DNA of 14,358 bases from the NCBI GenBank assembly GCA_025362615.1, contig JANYFQ010000068.1, positions 1 to 14,358 on the forward strand, read 5' to 3'. Each line of letters opens with the position of its first letter. Positions within the stretch are counted from its first letter, which is position 1. Source of the DNA: Hymenobacter sp. (GTDB lineage Bacteria > Bacteroidota > Bacteroidia > Cytophagales > Hymenobacteraceae). The notes under the pieces were generated by a model that was not told the origin of the DNA, ran no database searches, and saw nothing but the letters and a program-made list of their open reading frames with translations. Below, piece after piece: positions 6,198 to 12,832 of the stretch. Both the position numbers and the translations under genes were made by a program.

Positions 6198-7475
6198 TTA
6201 GTGAGAAATAGGAATGGAGAACATTGCGTCTTTCTGTTTCCTTAGGTTCTCTCCCGCCACAACCAGAAACCCGTAGCCGAAGACAAACAAATTGAGGCTG
6301 ATTTGCAGGCTCAGAATATCGTCAATTAGCATGACGGTGGCTTGGCTGAGGAGGAAGAAGACAAGGTAGGGGTTTTGCCGCGTTTGTCGCCGCGCCAAGG
6401 GCCAGCCCAGCAGCGCCAGCAGCAGCGCCAGCCCCACCACTCCCCCACCCAGGAGCGTGTCAAGATATTGATTATGAACATCGACGCGGTTGGCGGGGGC
6501 CAGGCCGTAATCTTTCCAGTCGTACTGCGTCATCATAGCGGCGTGGGCGTCGGCCGGAGCTACGCCCAGCAGCCAGTGCTGCCGGATGATGACAAGGGCC
6601 GTTTCGGCCGCCGCCAGGCGGCGGGCCAGCGAATATTCGTTGATATCGTGGCCTTCGGCGAACTGACCCACGTCCCACACCGTGGCATTTGCCCGTTGCC
6701 GCACCGACTCCAGCGTCTGATACGCCAGCCACGGCCCGACGGCCAGGGCCAACAACAAGGCGCAGCCCCAGAGCCAGTGCTTTTGCAGCAGCAACCGCAC
6801 CACGAACGCCAGCAACCCCACGTAAAGCACCAGCAAACCAGTGCGATAAGCCAGTATGTGCAGCGTGATAACCATTGCGGCCATTGCCACCCCGAGCGCC
6901 CCCCGCAACACCGGGCCAACCAATGCCTCGCGCCGCAGCAACAACGCCCAGAACACGCTCATGGCCAGCATCACCCCGAACGGAATGTGAAAAATACCGG
7001 TGATGCCCTGCATATTCTGGCCGAAGCCGATGGCTTCGTTGGCCGCCGCCGGGTCAAGCCAATACTGGCCTAGCGTGGCCAGGCCCACGGCTGCCGTGCC
7101 CAGCACAAATAACGCCCCCACCGCCAGCCGCTGCCGCCCCCTGAGCGGCACGGCCAATGCAAACGCCAGCGGCACCCCCAGCCACGTCAGGCTGCGAAAT
7201 AGCTCGTGCCGCCACGCAGCCCACTCGTTGGTATAGAAGCCACTAACCAGTAAAAAAACCACCAGCGCTGCCGCCCGCATGGCGGCACCGTTGCGGAAAT
7301 ACTGCGGCCAGTCGCGCCGCAAATTCGGGTTGGCCAGCGCCGCCAGCGCCCCCACCACCGGGGCCAGGGCCACCAGCGCCCGCGAGGCCAGCAGGCCCGC
7401 TACGCCCGCCGCGCAAGCCAGCCACAGCAACTGCTGCGACAGCCGGCCAGATAAGTAATATTGCACAGAAGCCAA
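6198..7475 (-). CDS. O-antigen ligase / polymerase-like membrane protein
   Basis: This polytopic inner-membrane protein of 425 residues belongs to the Wzy/WaaL superfamily, which joins or polymerises lipid-linked glycans on the periplasmic side. About ten hydrophobic segments are visible, starting at 13-47, 66-82, 97-110 and 117-137. The large loop at about 252-340 is typical of the family and contains HWLLGVAPADAH (300-311) and VDVHNQYLDTLLGGGVVGL (331-349), with H334 in the conserved ligase position. R211 in AYRTGLL is also conserved in type. The start is TTG at 7475; a GTG at 7466 is an alternative. It is followed at 10 nt by the KdtX-type gene. Whether it is a ligase (WaaL) or polymerase (Wzy) cannot be told from sequence alone. 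Confidence 0.85.
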   Translation of the reverse strand: MASVQYYLSGRLSQQLLWLACAAGVAGLLASRALVALAPVVGALAALANPNLRRDWPQYFRNGAAMRAAALVVFLLVSGFYTNEWAAWRHELFRSLTWLGVPLAFALAVPLRGRQRLAVGALFVLGTAAVGLATLGQYWLDPAAANEAIGFGQNMQGITGIFHIPFGVMLAMSVFWALLLRREALVGPVLRGALGVAMAAMVITLHILAYRTGLLVLYVGLLAFVVRLLLQKHWLWGCALLLALAVGPWLAYQTLESVRQRANATVWDVGQFAEGHDINEYSLARRLAAAETALVIIRQHWLLGVAPADAHAAMMTQYDWKDYGLAPANRVDVHNQYLDTLLGGGVVGLALLLALLGWPLARRQTRQNPYLVFFLLSQATVMLIDDILSLQISLNLFVFGYGFLVVAGENLRKQKDAMFSIPISH

Positions 7476-7508
7476 AAGTTAAGCCACTTGTTGGGCCGAA
7501 GTCGCCGG

Positions 7509-7516
7509 TAAAGTTA
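7509..7516 (-). promoter_or_regulatory. Candidate promoter of the surface-glycan operon
   Basis: TAACTTTA on the minus strand has one mismatch to TAnnTTTG, and a TTG lies 17 bp upstream as a possible -33 element. It sits between the ahcY terminator and the ligase start and would give a leader of about 30 nt. Confidence 0.4.
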
Positions 7517-7527
7517 CCAACACTCGC

Positions 7528-7566
7528 AAAAAACAACGGGCCGCCGGATTGCTCCGACGGCCCGTT
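7528..7566 (-). terminator. Intrinsic terminator of ahcY
   Basis: On the minus strand AACGGGCCGTCGGA pairs with TCCGGCGGCCCGTT around a 4-base loop (one G-T pair), followed by GTTTTTTG. It lies about 80 nt after the ahcY stop and before the ligase promoter candidate. Confidence 0.9.
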
Positions 7567-7610
7567 GCCGCAGTGTTTCGCTTGTTGGCTTGGTTTGGAT
7601 GCGGCCTGAC

Positions 7611-7631
7611 GCGCGGGTTGAAAACCCGCGC
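7611..7631. repeat. Palindrome GCGCGGGTT / AACCCGCGC
   Basis: This is a perfect 9-bp inverted repeat with a 3-base loop (7611-7619 and 7623-7631), located between the ahcY stop and its terminator. It has no T-run in either direction. It may be a copy of a dispersed REP-like palindrome, which would need a genome search. Confidence 0.6.
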
Positions 7632-7644
7632 CACCGCCCAAACA

Positions 7645-8964
7645 TTAGTACCGGTAGAGGTCCGACTTGAACGGCCCTTCAACAGTTACTTTGATGTAAT
7701 CGGCTTGGTGCGTGGTCAGCTCGTCCAGCTCGACGCCGATTTTGGCAAGGTGCAGGCGGGCCACTTTTTCGTCAAGATGCTTGGGCAGGGTGTACACTTC
7801 GTTCTGGTACTGCTCGGCCCGCTCCCACAGCTCAAGCTGGGCCAACACCTGGTTGGTGAACGAGGCCGACATCACGAACGACGGGTGGCCGGTGGCGCAG
7901 CCCAGGTTCACGAGGCGACCCTCGGCGAGAATGATAACTTCTTTGCCTTCAATGGTGTAGATGTCCACCTGCGGCTTCACGGTGTCTTTGGTGTGGCCGT
8001 AGTTCTTGTTGAGCCAAGCCATGTCAATCTCGTCGTCGAAGTGGCCGATGTTGCAGACGATGGCCTTGTCTTTGAGGCTGCGGAAGTGCGTTTCGGTGAG
8101 GATGTCGCAGTTGCCGGTGGCCGTCACCACGATGTCGGCTTCCTTCACGGCGTTGGCCAGTTTTTTCACGGCGTAGCCGTCCATTGCTGCTTGCAGGGCG
8201 CAAATCGGGTCAATTTCCGTCACGATGACGCGGGCACCCGCGCCGCTGAGCGAGGCGGCGGTGCCTTTCCCCACATCGCCGTAGCCGGCCACGACGGCCA
8301 CTTTGCCGGCCATCATCACGTCGGTAGCCCGGCGGATGGCATCCACGGCCGACTCTTTGCAGCCGTATTTATTGTCGAACTTCGACTTCGTTACCGAGTC
8401 GTTCACGTTGATGGCCGGGAACGACAAGGTGCCGTTTTTGACGCGCTCGTAGAGGCGCAGCACACCGGTCGTGGTTTCCTCGCTTACGCCCTTGATGCCG
8501 GCGGCCAGCTCGGGGTAGTGGTTGAGTACCATGTTGGTGAGGTCGCCACCGTCGTCCAGAATCATGTTCAGCGGCTGGCGGTTTTCGCCAAAAAACATGG
8601 TTTGCTCGATGCACCAGTTAAATTCTTCCTCGTTCATGCCCTTCCAGGCATACACCGGAATGCCGGCGGCGGCAATGGCGGCGGCGGCGTGGTCCTGGGT
8701 CGAGAAAATATTGCACGACGACCACGTCACCTCGGCCCCCAGCGCGGTGAGGGTTTCGATGAGCACGGCCGTTTGAATCGTCATGTGCAGGCAGCCGGCA
8801 ATGCGGGCACCTTTAAAGGGCTGGGCCGCGCCAAACTCCTCGCGCAGGCTCATCAAACCGGGCATTTCGGCCTCGGCGAGGCGGATTTCCTTGCGGCCCC
8901 ACTCGGCCAGCGTCATATCTTTAACCTTGTACGGGACGTAGGTTGTCGTTTTGGTTTCCACCAT
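7645..8964 (-). CDS. ahcY: Adenosylhomocysteinase (SAH hydrolase)
   Basis: AhcY splits S-adenosylhomocysteine reversibly into adenosine and homocysteine, removing the product inhibitor of methyltransferases. It is cytosolic, NAD-dependent and normally tetrameric. Signatures include KVKDMTLAEWGRKEI near the N-terminus, SSCNIFSTQDHAAAAI, the NAD-binding GYGDVGKG within VAVVAGYGDVGKG, CNIGHFDDEID, and the C-terminal ending FKSDLYRY, which corresponds to the family's KxxHYRY. The length, 439 residues, fits bacterial enzymes. The ATG at 8964 (MVETKTTTYVPYKVKD) is chosen, because the frame upstream runs through a promoter box and a terminator. It has its own promoter candidate and terminator, so it is likely monocistronic. 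Functionally it pairs with metK at the right of the window. Confidence 0.97.
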   Translation of the reverse strand: MVETKTTTYVPYKVKDMTLAEWGRKEIRLAEAEMPGLMSLREEFGAAQPFKGARIAGCLHMTIQTAVLIETLTALGAEVTWSSCNIFSTQDHAAAAIAAAGIPVYAWKGMNEEEFNWCIEQTMFFGENRQPLNMILDDGGDLTNMVLNHYPELAAGIKGVSEETTTGVLRLYERVKNGTLSFPAINVNDSVTKSKFDNKYGCKESAVDAIRRATDVMMAGKVAVVAGYGDVGKGTAASLSGAGARVIVTEIDPICALQAAMDGYAVKKLANAVKEADIVVTATGNCDILTETHFRSLKDKAIVCNIGHFDDEIDMAWLNKNYGHTKDTVKPQVDIYTIEGKEVIILAEGRLVNLGCATGHPSFVMSASFTNQVLAQLELWERAEQYQNEVYTLPKHLDEKVARLHLAKIGVELDELTTHQADYIKVTVEGPFKSDLYRY

Positions 8965-9002
8965 GATAGGGGTTGTTTTTTGAGGTTGTCGGGTTTCAAC
9001 CG

Positions 9003-9010
9003 CAAAGATA
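9003..9010 (-). promoter_or_regulatory. Candidate -7 box for ahcY
   Basis: TATCTTTG is a full match to TAnnTTTG and lies between the upstream gene's terminator and the ahcY ATG, giving a leader of about 35 nt. A convincing -33 TTG was not found. Confidence 0.55.
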
Positions 9011-9030
9011 CGGCGGATGTTCGGAGGCCG

Positions 9031-9062
9031 AAAAAAAGCCCGCGCCGAGTGGGCGCGGGCTT
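9031..9062 (-). terminator. Intrinsic terminator of the DUF4397 gene
   Basis: On the minus strand AAGCCCGCGCCC and GGCGCGGGCTT form a GC-rich stem with a short loop, followed by a run of seven T. It is 23 nt after the lipoprotein stop codon. Confidence 0.92.
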
Positions 9063-9084
9063 CCAAAATTTATGCTACTGTTAC

Positions 9085-9834
9085 CTAATTATGCTTGAGC
9101 AATTGCAGCGTGAATTTTTCGTTGTCGGTTGGGGCCGAAGCGGTGGTGGCACCGCGAATGATGACAGAGTAAATGCCCCCAGCCACAAATGAAGTGCCCA
9201 GCACAGCACCACCAAAAGCCGGCTGGATAGCCGCATTGCCGCTATTGGCCAGATTGTAGCTGCCCGCACCAGCCGGCACTTCCACGAAAGCAGAAGCCTG
9301 CCCAGCAGCGGTAGCCGCCGTGACGGGCACCAACGCGCCGCCACTGCTCGGGGTTTTGCTTAAGGTAAAAGGGCTATCCAAGTCCTGTCCTACATGAACC
9401 AAACGCACTTTGGCTGTGCCAGCGGCGGGAGCGGTAAGGTTGTCTTCCACGAAAAGGCCTGACACCGTGCCCGTCGATTGGGCGGGGGCGCTGTAGGCAA
9501 AGTACGAATAGCTTTTGTCTTTGCTCAGCGTTTGGGGCATACTGTAAAGCGTAGCACCGCCGGTGGCATCAATAGTCGTTTTCAGGGTGAGGTTGCCCGT
9601 GCCCACGGTTTGGTAGTTGCTGTTGGTGCCGTAGGCTACCGCCGGACCCTCTTTGTCGCCCACCGAAACCTTGATACTGCGAGTAGAGGTATTGACGGCC
9701 GCGTGTACAGCGAGTACCTGAGCAGTATCAGGAGCTTGAACGGGAGCAGGCTCATCTTTTTTCGAGCAAGAGGCTATCAGCAGCGCAGCGGGCAGCAGCA
9801 CCTGCAAAGCAGAACGAAGGGCGAAAGGCTTCAT
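9085..9834 (-). CDS. DUF4397 lipoprotein
   Basis: This is a predicted envelope lipoprotein of 249 residues. Residues 1-22 are a signal peptide (MKPFALRSALQVLLPAALL), with the lipobox IASC placing the acylated cysteine at C23. The following SKKDEP contains K-D-E, similar to lipoprotein surface-export signals described in Flavobacteriia, so surface exposure is possible. The mature part shows two DUF4397-like segments, beginning AQVLAVHAAV (38-47) and AKVRLVHVGQ (141-150), with alternating beta-strand patterns and no catalytic motif. The function of the domain is not known. The ATG at 9834 is preferred over an upstream frame lacking a signal peptide. The gene has its own promoter box and terminator and is divergent from the gene at 9971. 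Confidence 0.85.
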   Translation of the reverse strand: MKPFALRSALQVLLPAALLIASCSKKDEPAPVQAPDTAQVLAVHAAVNTSTRSIKVSVGDKEGPAVAYGTNSNYQTVGTGNLTLKTTIDATGGATLYSMPQTLSKDKSYSYFAYSAPAQSTGTVSGLFVEDNLTAPAAGTAKVRLVHVGQDLDSPFTLSKTPSSGGALVPVTAATAAGQASAFVEVPAGAGSYNLANSGNAAIQPAFGGAVLGTSFVAGGIYSVIIRGATTASAPTDNEKFTLQLLKHN

Positions 9835-9863
9835 GGGGAGGTTTTTTGGGGTGAAGGTTTGGG

Positions 9864-9871
9864 CAAATTTA
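9864..9871 (-). promoter_or_regulatory. Candidate -7 box for the DUF4397 gene
   Basis: TAAATTTG matches TAnnTTTG. A TTG lies 16 bp upstream and another 22 bp upstream, either side of the usual spacing. The expected leader is about 25 nt. Confidence 0.55.
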
Positions 9872-9958
9872 CGCCCGCCGTTGCCCGCAACGCAACGTGC
9901 CGGCATTAGGTTGGGCACGGGCGCACAAAAATTCCCATTCAAGGCCCAAACCGCCGGT

Positions 9959-9966
9959 TATCTTTG
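9959..9966 (+). promoter_or_regulatory. Candidate -7 box for the exported hypothetical protein
   Basis: TATCTTTG fully matches TAnnTTTG and ends 4 nt before ATG 9971, the same spacing as at gmk. Transcription would begin on or next to the start codon. No good -33 element was seen. Confidence 0.5.
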
Positions 9967-9970
9967 TCCA

Positions 9971-10570
9971 ATGATGCTACCTTCAAAAACATGGCGCTGG
10001 ACCAGCATAGCCGCCGCCGTAGCCATCGCCAGCTTTGCCGCCCACGCCCAGCAAGGCCCCGCCACCATCCGATTGCTGCCCGAAGATGCCCAACGCGGTT
10101 TCAACGGCCACCAGCACAATTTTTATTTTTTGCCGCCCGGCCAAACCGGCGAGAACTACCAGAGTGCCGGCTTTTTCGGCCAGAAGTTGCGCCCCTACCT
10201 GGCCGACAACACCGAAGCCCTGAGCCGGCTCGATGATTACCGCCGCCAAAAAACCTTCTTTTTGCTTGACCGGGTGGTGGCCGTGGGTGCGCTGGGCGTG
10301 TACGGCGGGCTGGTGTTTGAAAAGGACAAGTTCCCGCAGTACGCGAGTACGCCGCAACTGGTAGCGGGCGGCGTTTTTGTGGGCAGCATTCTCACTACCC
10401 TCTTCATCAACCGCAATACCAACAGCCACTTTCAACACGCCGTGGAGGCTTACAACGCGGGCAAGTCGCGCACTTCTGTGCCCGGCCAGCTACGGCCGAG
10501 TACCCTGGGTGTGGGCCTCAACCCCGGCCCTGGCGGCGGCCCCACCCTGGCCCTGGGCTGGCGCTGGTAG
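9971..10570 (+). CDS. Exported protein of unknown function
   Basis: I do not recognise this 199-residue protein. It starts with a signal peptide (1-26), positively charged early and hydrophobic in IAAAVAIASFAA, with a likely cleavage after AHA before QQGP. Two weaker hydrophobic stretches follow at about 96-116 (FFLLDRVVAVGALGVYGGL) and 129-147 (QLVAGGVFVGSILTTLFIN). After the second comes HFQHAVEAYN (153-162), a pattern I associate with uncharacterised Bacteroidota envelope proteins. The Gly- and Pro-rich end finishes with an aromatic residue (LGWRW), as in some outer-membrane strands. Start codons ATG 9971 and ATG 9974 are both possible. It is divergent from the DUF4397 lipoprotein, and its stop is 6 nt before the inverted heptad repeat ahead of the methyltransferase gene. 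Confidence 0.75.
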   Translation: MMLPSKTWRWTSIAAAVAIASFAAHAQQGPATIRLLPEDAQRGFNGHQHNFYFLPPGQTGENYQSAGFFGQKLRPYLADNTEALSRLDDYRRQKTFFLLDRVVAVGALGVYGGLVFEKDKFPQYASTPQLVAGGVFVGSILTTLFINRNTNSHFQHAVEAYNAGKSRTSVPGQLRPSTLGVGLNPGPGGGPTLALGWRW

Positions 10571-10576
10571 TCTTTT

Positions 10577-10648
10577 GGTTTCTGGTTGCTTGTTTCTGGT
10601 TCCTTGTTTTGGACAGAACGGCCAACCAGAAACGAGCAACAAGAAACA
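10577..10648. repeat. Inverted heptad arrays before the methyltransferase gene
   Basis: The left arm, 10577-10611, is five 7-base units without a break, including GGTTTCT, GGTTGCT and TGTTTCT. The right arm, 10622-10648, has units AGAAACG, AGCAACA and AGAAACA and ends 5 nt before the ATG at 10654. The arms pair over about 30 bases with few mismatches around a spacer of only about 10 nt. The units match those at 915-1007. The left arm starts 6 nt after the previous stop codon. Confidence 0.85.
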
Positions 10649-10653
10649 AAAGA

Positions 10654-11871
10654 ATGGACCTGGAATTTCCTTTGCCCGAAGCGGCGCGGCGCTACCTCGC
10701 CGCTCATATTCTCGACGACCCGGCCCACTTAGCCCTGCAAGCCCGCCGCCACCCTGGCTTGCCGGTACCGGCGCTGGTGCGGCAAATCCAGGCCCGCCAG
10801 AAGGCCCGCCTCAAGCTTCCCGAATGGGCCGACAACCCGGAGCTGCGCTTCCCGCCGGCGTTGTCGGTCGAGCAGGCGTCATCAAGCCGCACAGCGGCTT
10901 TTAAGGCGGAGTTGCTGAGCGGCAGCCGGTTGGCTGACCTCACGGGCGGCTTCGGGGCCGATGCGGCCGCGTTTGCTCAACGCTTTGCTCAGGTAGATTA
11001 CGTGGAGCGCAACGCCGAGCTGACCGCCGTGGTGGCCTACAACTTCGCGCACCTCGGCATTGCCAACGTAACCGTGCATAATGCCGAAGCTGTTGATTTT
11101 CTGCGCGGAACCTCGGCTCACTACGACTGGCTTTACCTCGACCCCGCCCGCCGCGACACGGCCGCCCGCAAGGTAGCAGGCCTGGCCGACTGCGAACCGA
11201 ACGTGCCCCGGCTGCTGCCGCTGCTCCTGCACCGCGCCGAGCGCATTCTGCTCAAGACCTCACCCATGCTCGACATCGAGCAGGCGTGCCAGGAGTTGGG
11301 CCACGTGCGCCGGCTGTGGGTGGTGGCCGTTGATAATGAGGTGAAAGAAGTGCTCTACGAACTCGGGGCCGAGCCCGCCATCGACCCCGAACGCTACGCC
11401 GTGAACCTGCGCCGCCACGGCCCAAATCAAGAATTTCGCCTCAACCGTGCCCGCGAAGCCCGCGCTATCCCGCGTTATGCCGAAGCGCAAAAATATTTGT
11501 ACGAACCCAACGCCGCCGTGCTCAAGGCCGGGGCGTTCCGTAGCGTGGGCACTGCTTTCGAGCTGTTGAAGCTGCACCAGCACAGTCACTTGTACACGTC
11601 GGAAGTATTACGAACCGATTTTCCGGGCCGTATTTTTCGCGTCCTGGCCGTCGAAAAGGCTGACCCCGCCGCCCTCAAGGCCCACCTCGGCCCCGAGGCC
11701 CGCGCCCACGTCACGACCCGCAACTTCCCCGATTCGGTGGCCGACTTCCGCCGCCGCACCGGCATACGCGAGGGCGGCGATGTTTACTTGTTCGCCACTA
11801 CCGACTTACGCAACCGTTTAGTGGTGTTGGTGTGCGAAAAAGCAGTTGTTGAGCCGTTGGCTATTAGTTGA
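10654..11871 (+). CDS. THUMP-like domain class I SAM methyltransferase
   Basis: This is a predicted SAM-dependent methyltransferase of 405 residues, of the Bacteroidota type that carries a THUMP-like domain. The N-terminal helical part (1-90) precedes the Rossmann-fold domain. SAM motif I is LADLTGGFGADAAAFA (93-108), the acidic residue after strand 2 lies in VDYVERN (114-120), and the catalytic-side motif is LYLDPARRD (160-168). The C-terminal part includes YLYEPNAAVLKAGAF (281-295) and a compact THUMP-like region (about 320-398) ending ARAHVTTRNFP and VYLFATT. THUMP domains bind RNA, so a tRNA or rRNA target is likely, but substrate and position are unknown. ATG 10654 is chosen over a TTG at 10609, which would translate repeat DNA. 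The SDR gene follows after 40 bp. Confidence 0.85.
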   Translation: MDLEFPLPEAARRYLAAHILDDPAHLALQARRHPGLPVPALVRQIQARQKARLKLPEWADNPELRFPPALSVEQASSSRTAAFKAELLSGSRLADLTGGFGADAAAFAQRFAQVDYVERNAELTAVVAYNFAHLGIANVTVHNAEAVDFLRGTSAHYDWLYLDPARRDTAARKVAGLADCEPNVPRLLPLLLHRAERILLKTSPMLDIEQACQELGHVRRLWVVAVDNEVKEVLYELGAEPAIDPERYAVNLRRHGPNQEFRLNRAREARAIPRYAEAQKYLYEPNAAVLKAGAFRSVGTAFELLKLHQHSHLYTSEVLRTDFPGRIFRVLAVEKADPAALKAHLGPEARAHVTTRNFPDSVADFRRRTGIREGGDVYLFATTDLRNRLVVLVCEKAVVEPLAIS

Positions 11872-11911
11872 TAGTCGTTAGTTTTTATTCAAACTTTTAG
11901 CCCGGTTTTTC

Positions 11912-12643
11912 ATGCGTTTCCAGCACAAAACGGCCCTTGTTACGGGCGGCACCTCCGGCATTGGCCGCGCTACCTGCCTGCGGCTGGCCACCGAGGGTGC
12001 CCGCGTAGCCGTGCTGGGCCGCAACGCCGCCGAAGGGGCCGAAGTGGTGGCAACCATCAAAAAAGCCGCCGGTCAGGCCGCATTTTACCGGTGCGACCTG
12101 GCCCAGCCGGCCTGGGTTACGCGGGCCGTCCACCGCGTCCTGACCGACTTTGGCTCCCTTGATGTACTGGTGAGCAATGCCGCCGTGATGACTTACCTGC
12201 CGCTGCTGAAATTGCCACTCACCGAATGGGATAATGTACTGAACGTGAACCTTCGGGCCTTTGCCCAACTCTGTCAGTTGTGCCTGCCAACCATGCCGGC
12301 CGGGTCGGCCATCGTGGCCATCAGCTCGGTTCACGCGCACCAGACCACGCCCGGCGTGGCCCCCTACGCCGCCAGTAAGGGGGCTACCGAGGCACTCGTC
12401 CGCGCCCTGAGCCGCGAATTGCCCATCGCCCAAACCCGCATCAACGCCGTAGCTCCCGGCGCGGTGGACACGCCAATGCTCTGGGCCAACCCCAACGTGC
12501 AAAACGGCACCGAAAAAATTGAAGGGGCCATCGGCCGCCCCGAAGACATTGCCGCCGCCGTGGCCTTTTTGGCTTCGGCCGACGCTGCTTTTATCCACGG
12601 CACCACACTGGTCGTGGACGGTGGCCGGCTGGCGCAGTTATGA
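11912..12643 (+). CDS. Short-chain dehydrogenase/reductase (SDR family)
   Basis: This is a classical SDR of 243 residues, acting as a soluble NAD(P)H-dependent oxidoreductase. The nucleotide-binding glycine motif is TGGTSGIG (11-18). R37 after the second strand favours NADPH. The SNAA motif (88-91) replaces the common NNAG. The catalytic set is N113, S139, Y152 and K156, with the normal S-to-Y (13) and Y-to-K (4) spacing. The C-terminal GRPEDIAAAVAFLASADAAFIHGTTLVVDGG is standard. The substrate cannot be predicted. The ATG at 11912 is clear. It follows the methyltransferase gene by 40 bp and is followed by an inverted octad repeat starting 3 nt after its stop. No functional link to either neighbour is evident. 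Confidence 0.92.
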   Translation: MRFQHKTALVTGGTSGIGRATCLRLATEGARVAVLGRNAAEGAEVVATIKKAAGQAAFYRCDLAQPAWVTRAVHRVLTDFGSLDVLVSNAAVMTYLPLLKLPLTEWDNVLNVNLRAFAQLCQLCLPTMPAGSAIVAISSVHAHQTTPGVAPYAASKGATEALVRALSRELPIAQTRINAVAPGAVDTPMLWANPNVQNGTEKIEGAIGRPEDIAAAVAFLASADAAFIHGTTLVVDGGRLAQL

Positions 12644-12646
12644 GGC

Positions 12647-12751
12647 GGTGAATTGGCGGATTGGCGGGTTGATGCTCAATTTACGTTCTCAATGAAGCAC
12701 ACCATCTAACGAATTCACCAATCCACCACCCCACCAATCCGCCAACCCACT
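12647..12751. repeat. Inverted octad arrays before metK
   Basis: The left arm, 12647-12670, has three 8-base units (GGTGAATT, GGCGGATT, GGCGGGTT). The right arm, 12712-12751, has five units such as AATCCACC and AATCCGCC, complementary in the same register. A 25-base alignment between the arms has five mismatches. The last unit of the right arm runs directly into the metK -7 box. The spacer of about 41 nt is not repetitive. Confidence 0.8.
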
Positions 12752-12758
12752 AACTTTG
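12751..12758 (+). promoter_or_regulatory. Candidate -7 box for metK
   Basis: TAACTTTG matches TAnnTTTG and overlaps the end of the octad repeat. The predicted start of transcription near 12763 gives a leader of about 70 nt. The upstream bases are repeat units and contain no TTG at the -33 position. Confidence 0.5.
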
Positions 12759-12764
12759 CCCTTC

Positions 12765-12822
12765 GGCCGTAATGCAACGGCCAGCCCGGTGGCGGCGGGC
12801 TTTCTATTTCGCTTCCTTTTTT
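12765..12822 (+). promoter_or_regulatory. Two stacked hairpins and U-rich stretch in the metK leader
   Basis: GGCCGT (12765-12770) pairs with ACGGCC (12777-12782). It is followed without a gap by AGCCCG (12783-12788) pairing with CGGGCT (12796-12801). Then comes a T-rich stretch with six T at 12817-12822, ending 10 nt before the ATG. The second hairpin resembles a terminator, so this could be an attenuator of metK or simply a terminator for the SDR transcript. It does not match the SAM riboswitch classes I know. Confidence 0.45.
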
Positions 12823-12832
12823 GTTCGCTTCG

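Noticed and set aside
7549..9192. 547-codon open frame on the plus strand
   Set aside because: It is the antisense shadow of ahcY, whose minus-strand product has all family motifs. The plus-strand product is His- and Val-rich with no domain and runs across both terminators.
9835..9942. Longer start for the DUF4397 protein
   Set aside because: It would hide the signal peptide and run through the promoter box; ATG 9834 gives a normal lipoprotein signal.
10609..10653. Upstream TTG start of the methyltransferase
   Set aside because: The extra residues come from the right heptad arm; ATG 10654 begins the plausible protein.
12783..12832. Known SAM riboswitch before metK
   Set aside because: The leader is too short and simple for SAM-I, and I could not find the SAM-II or other class consensus features.
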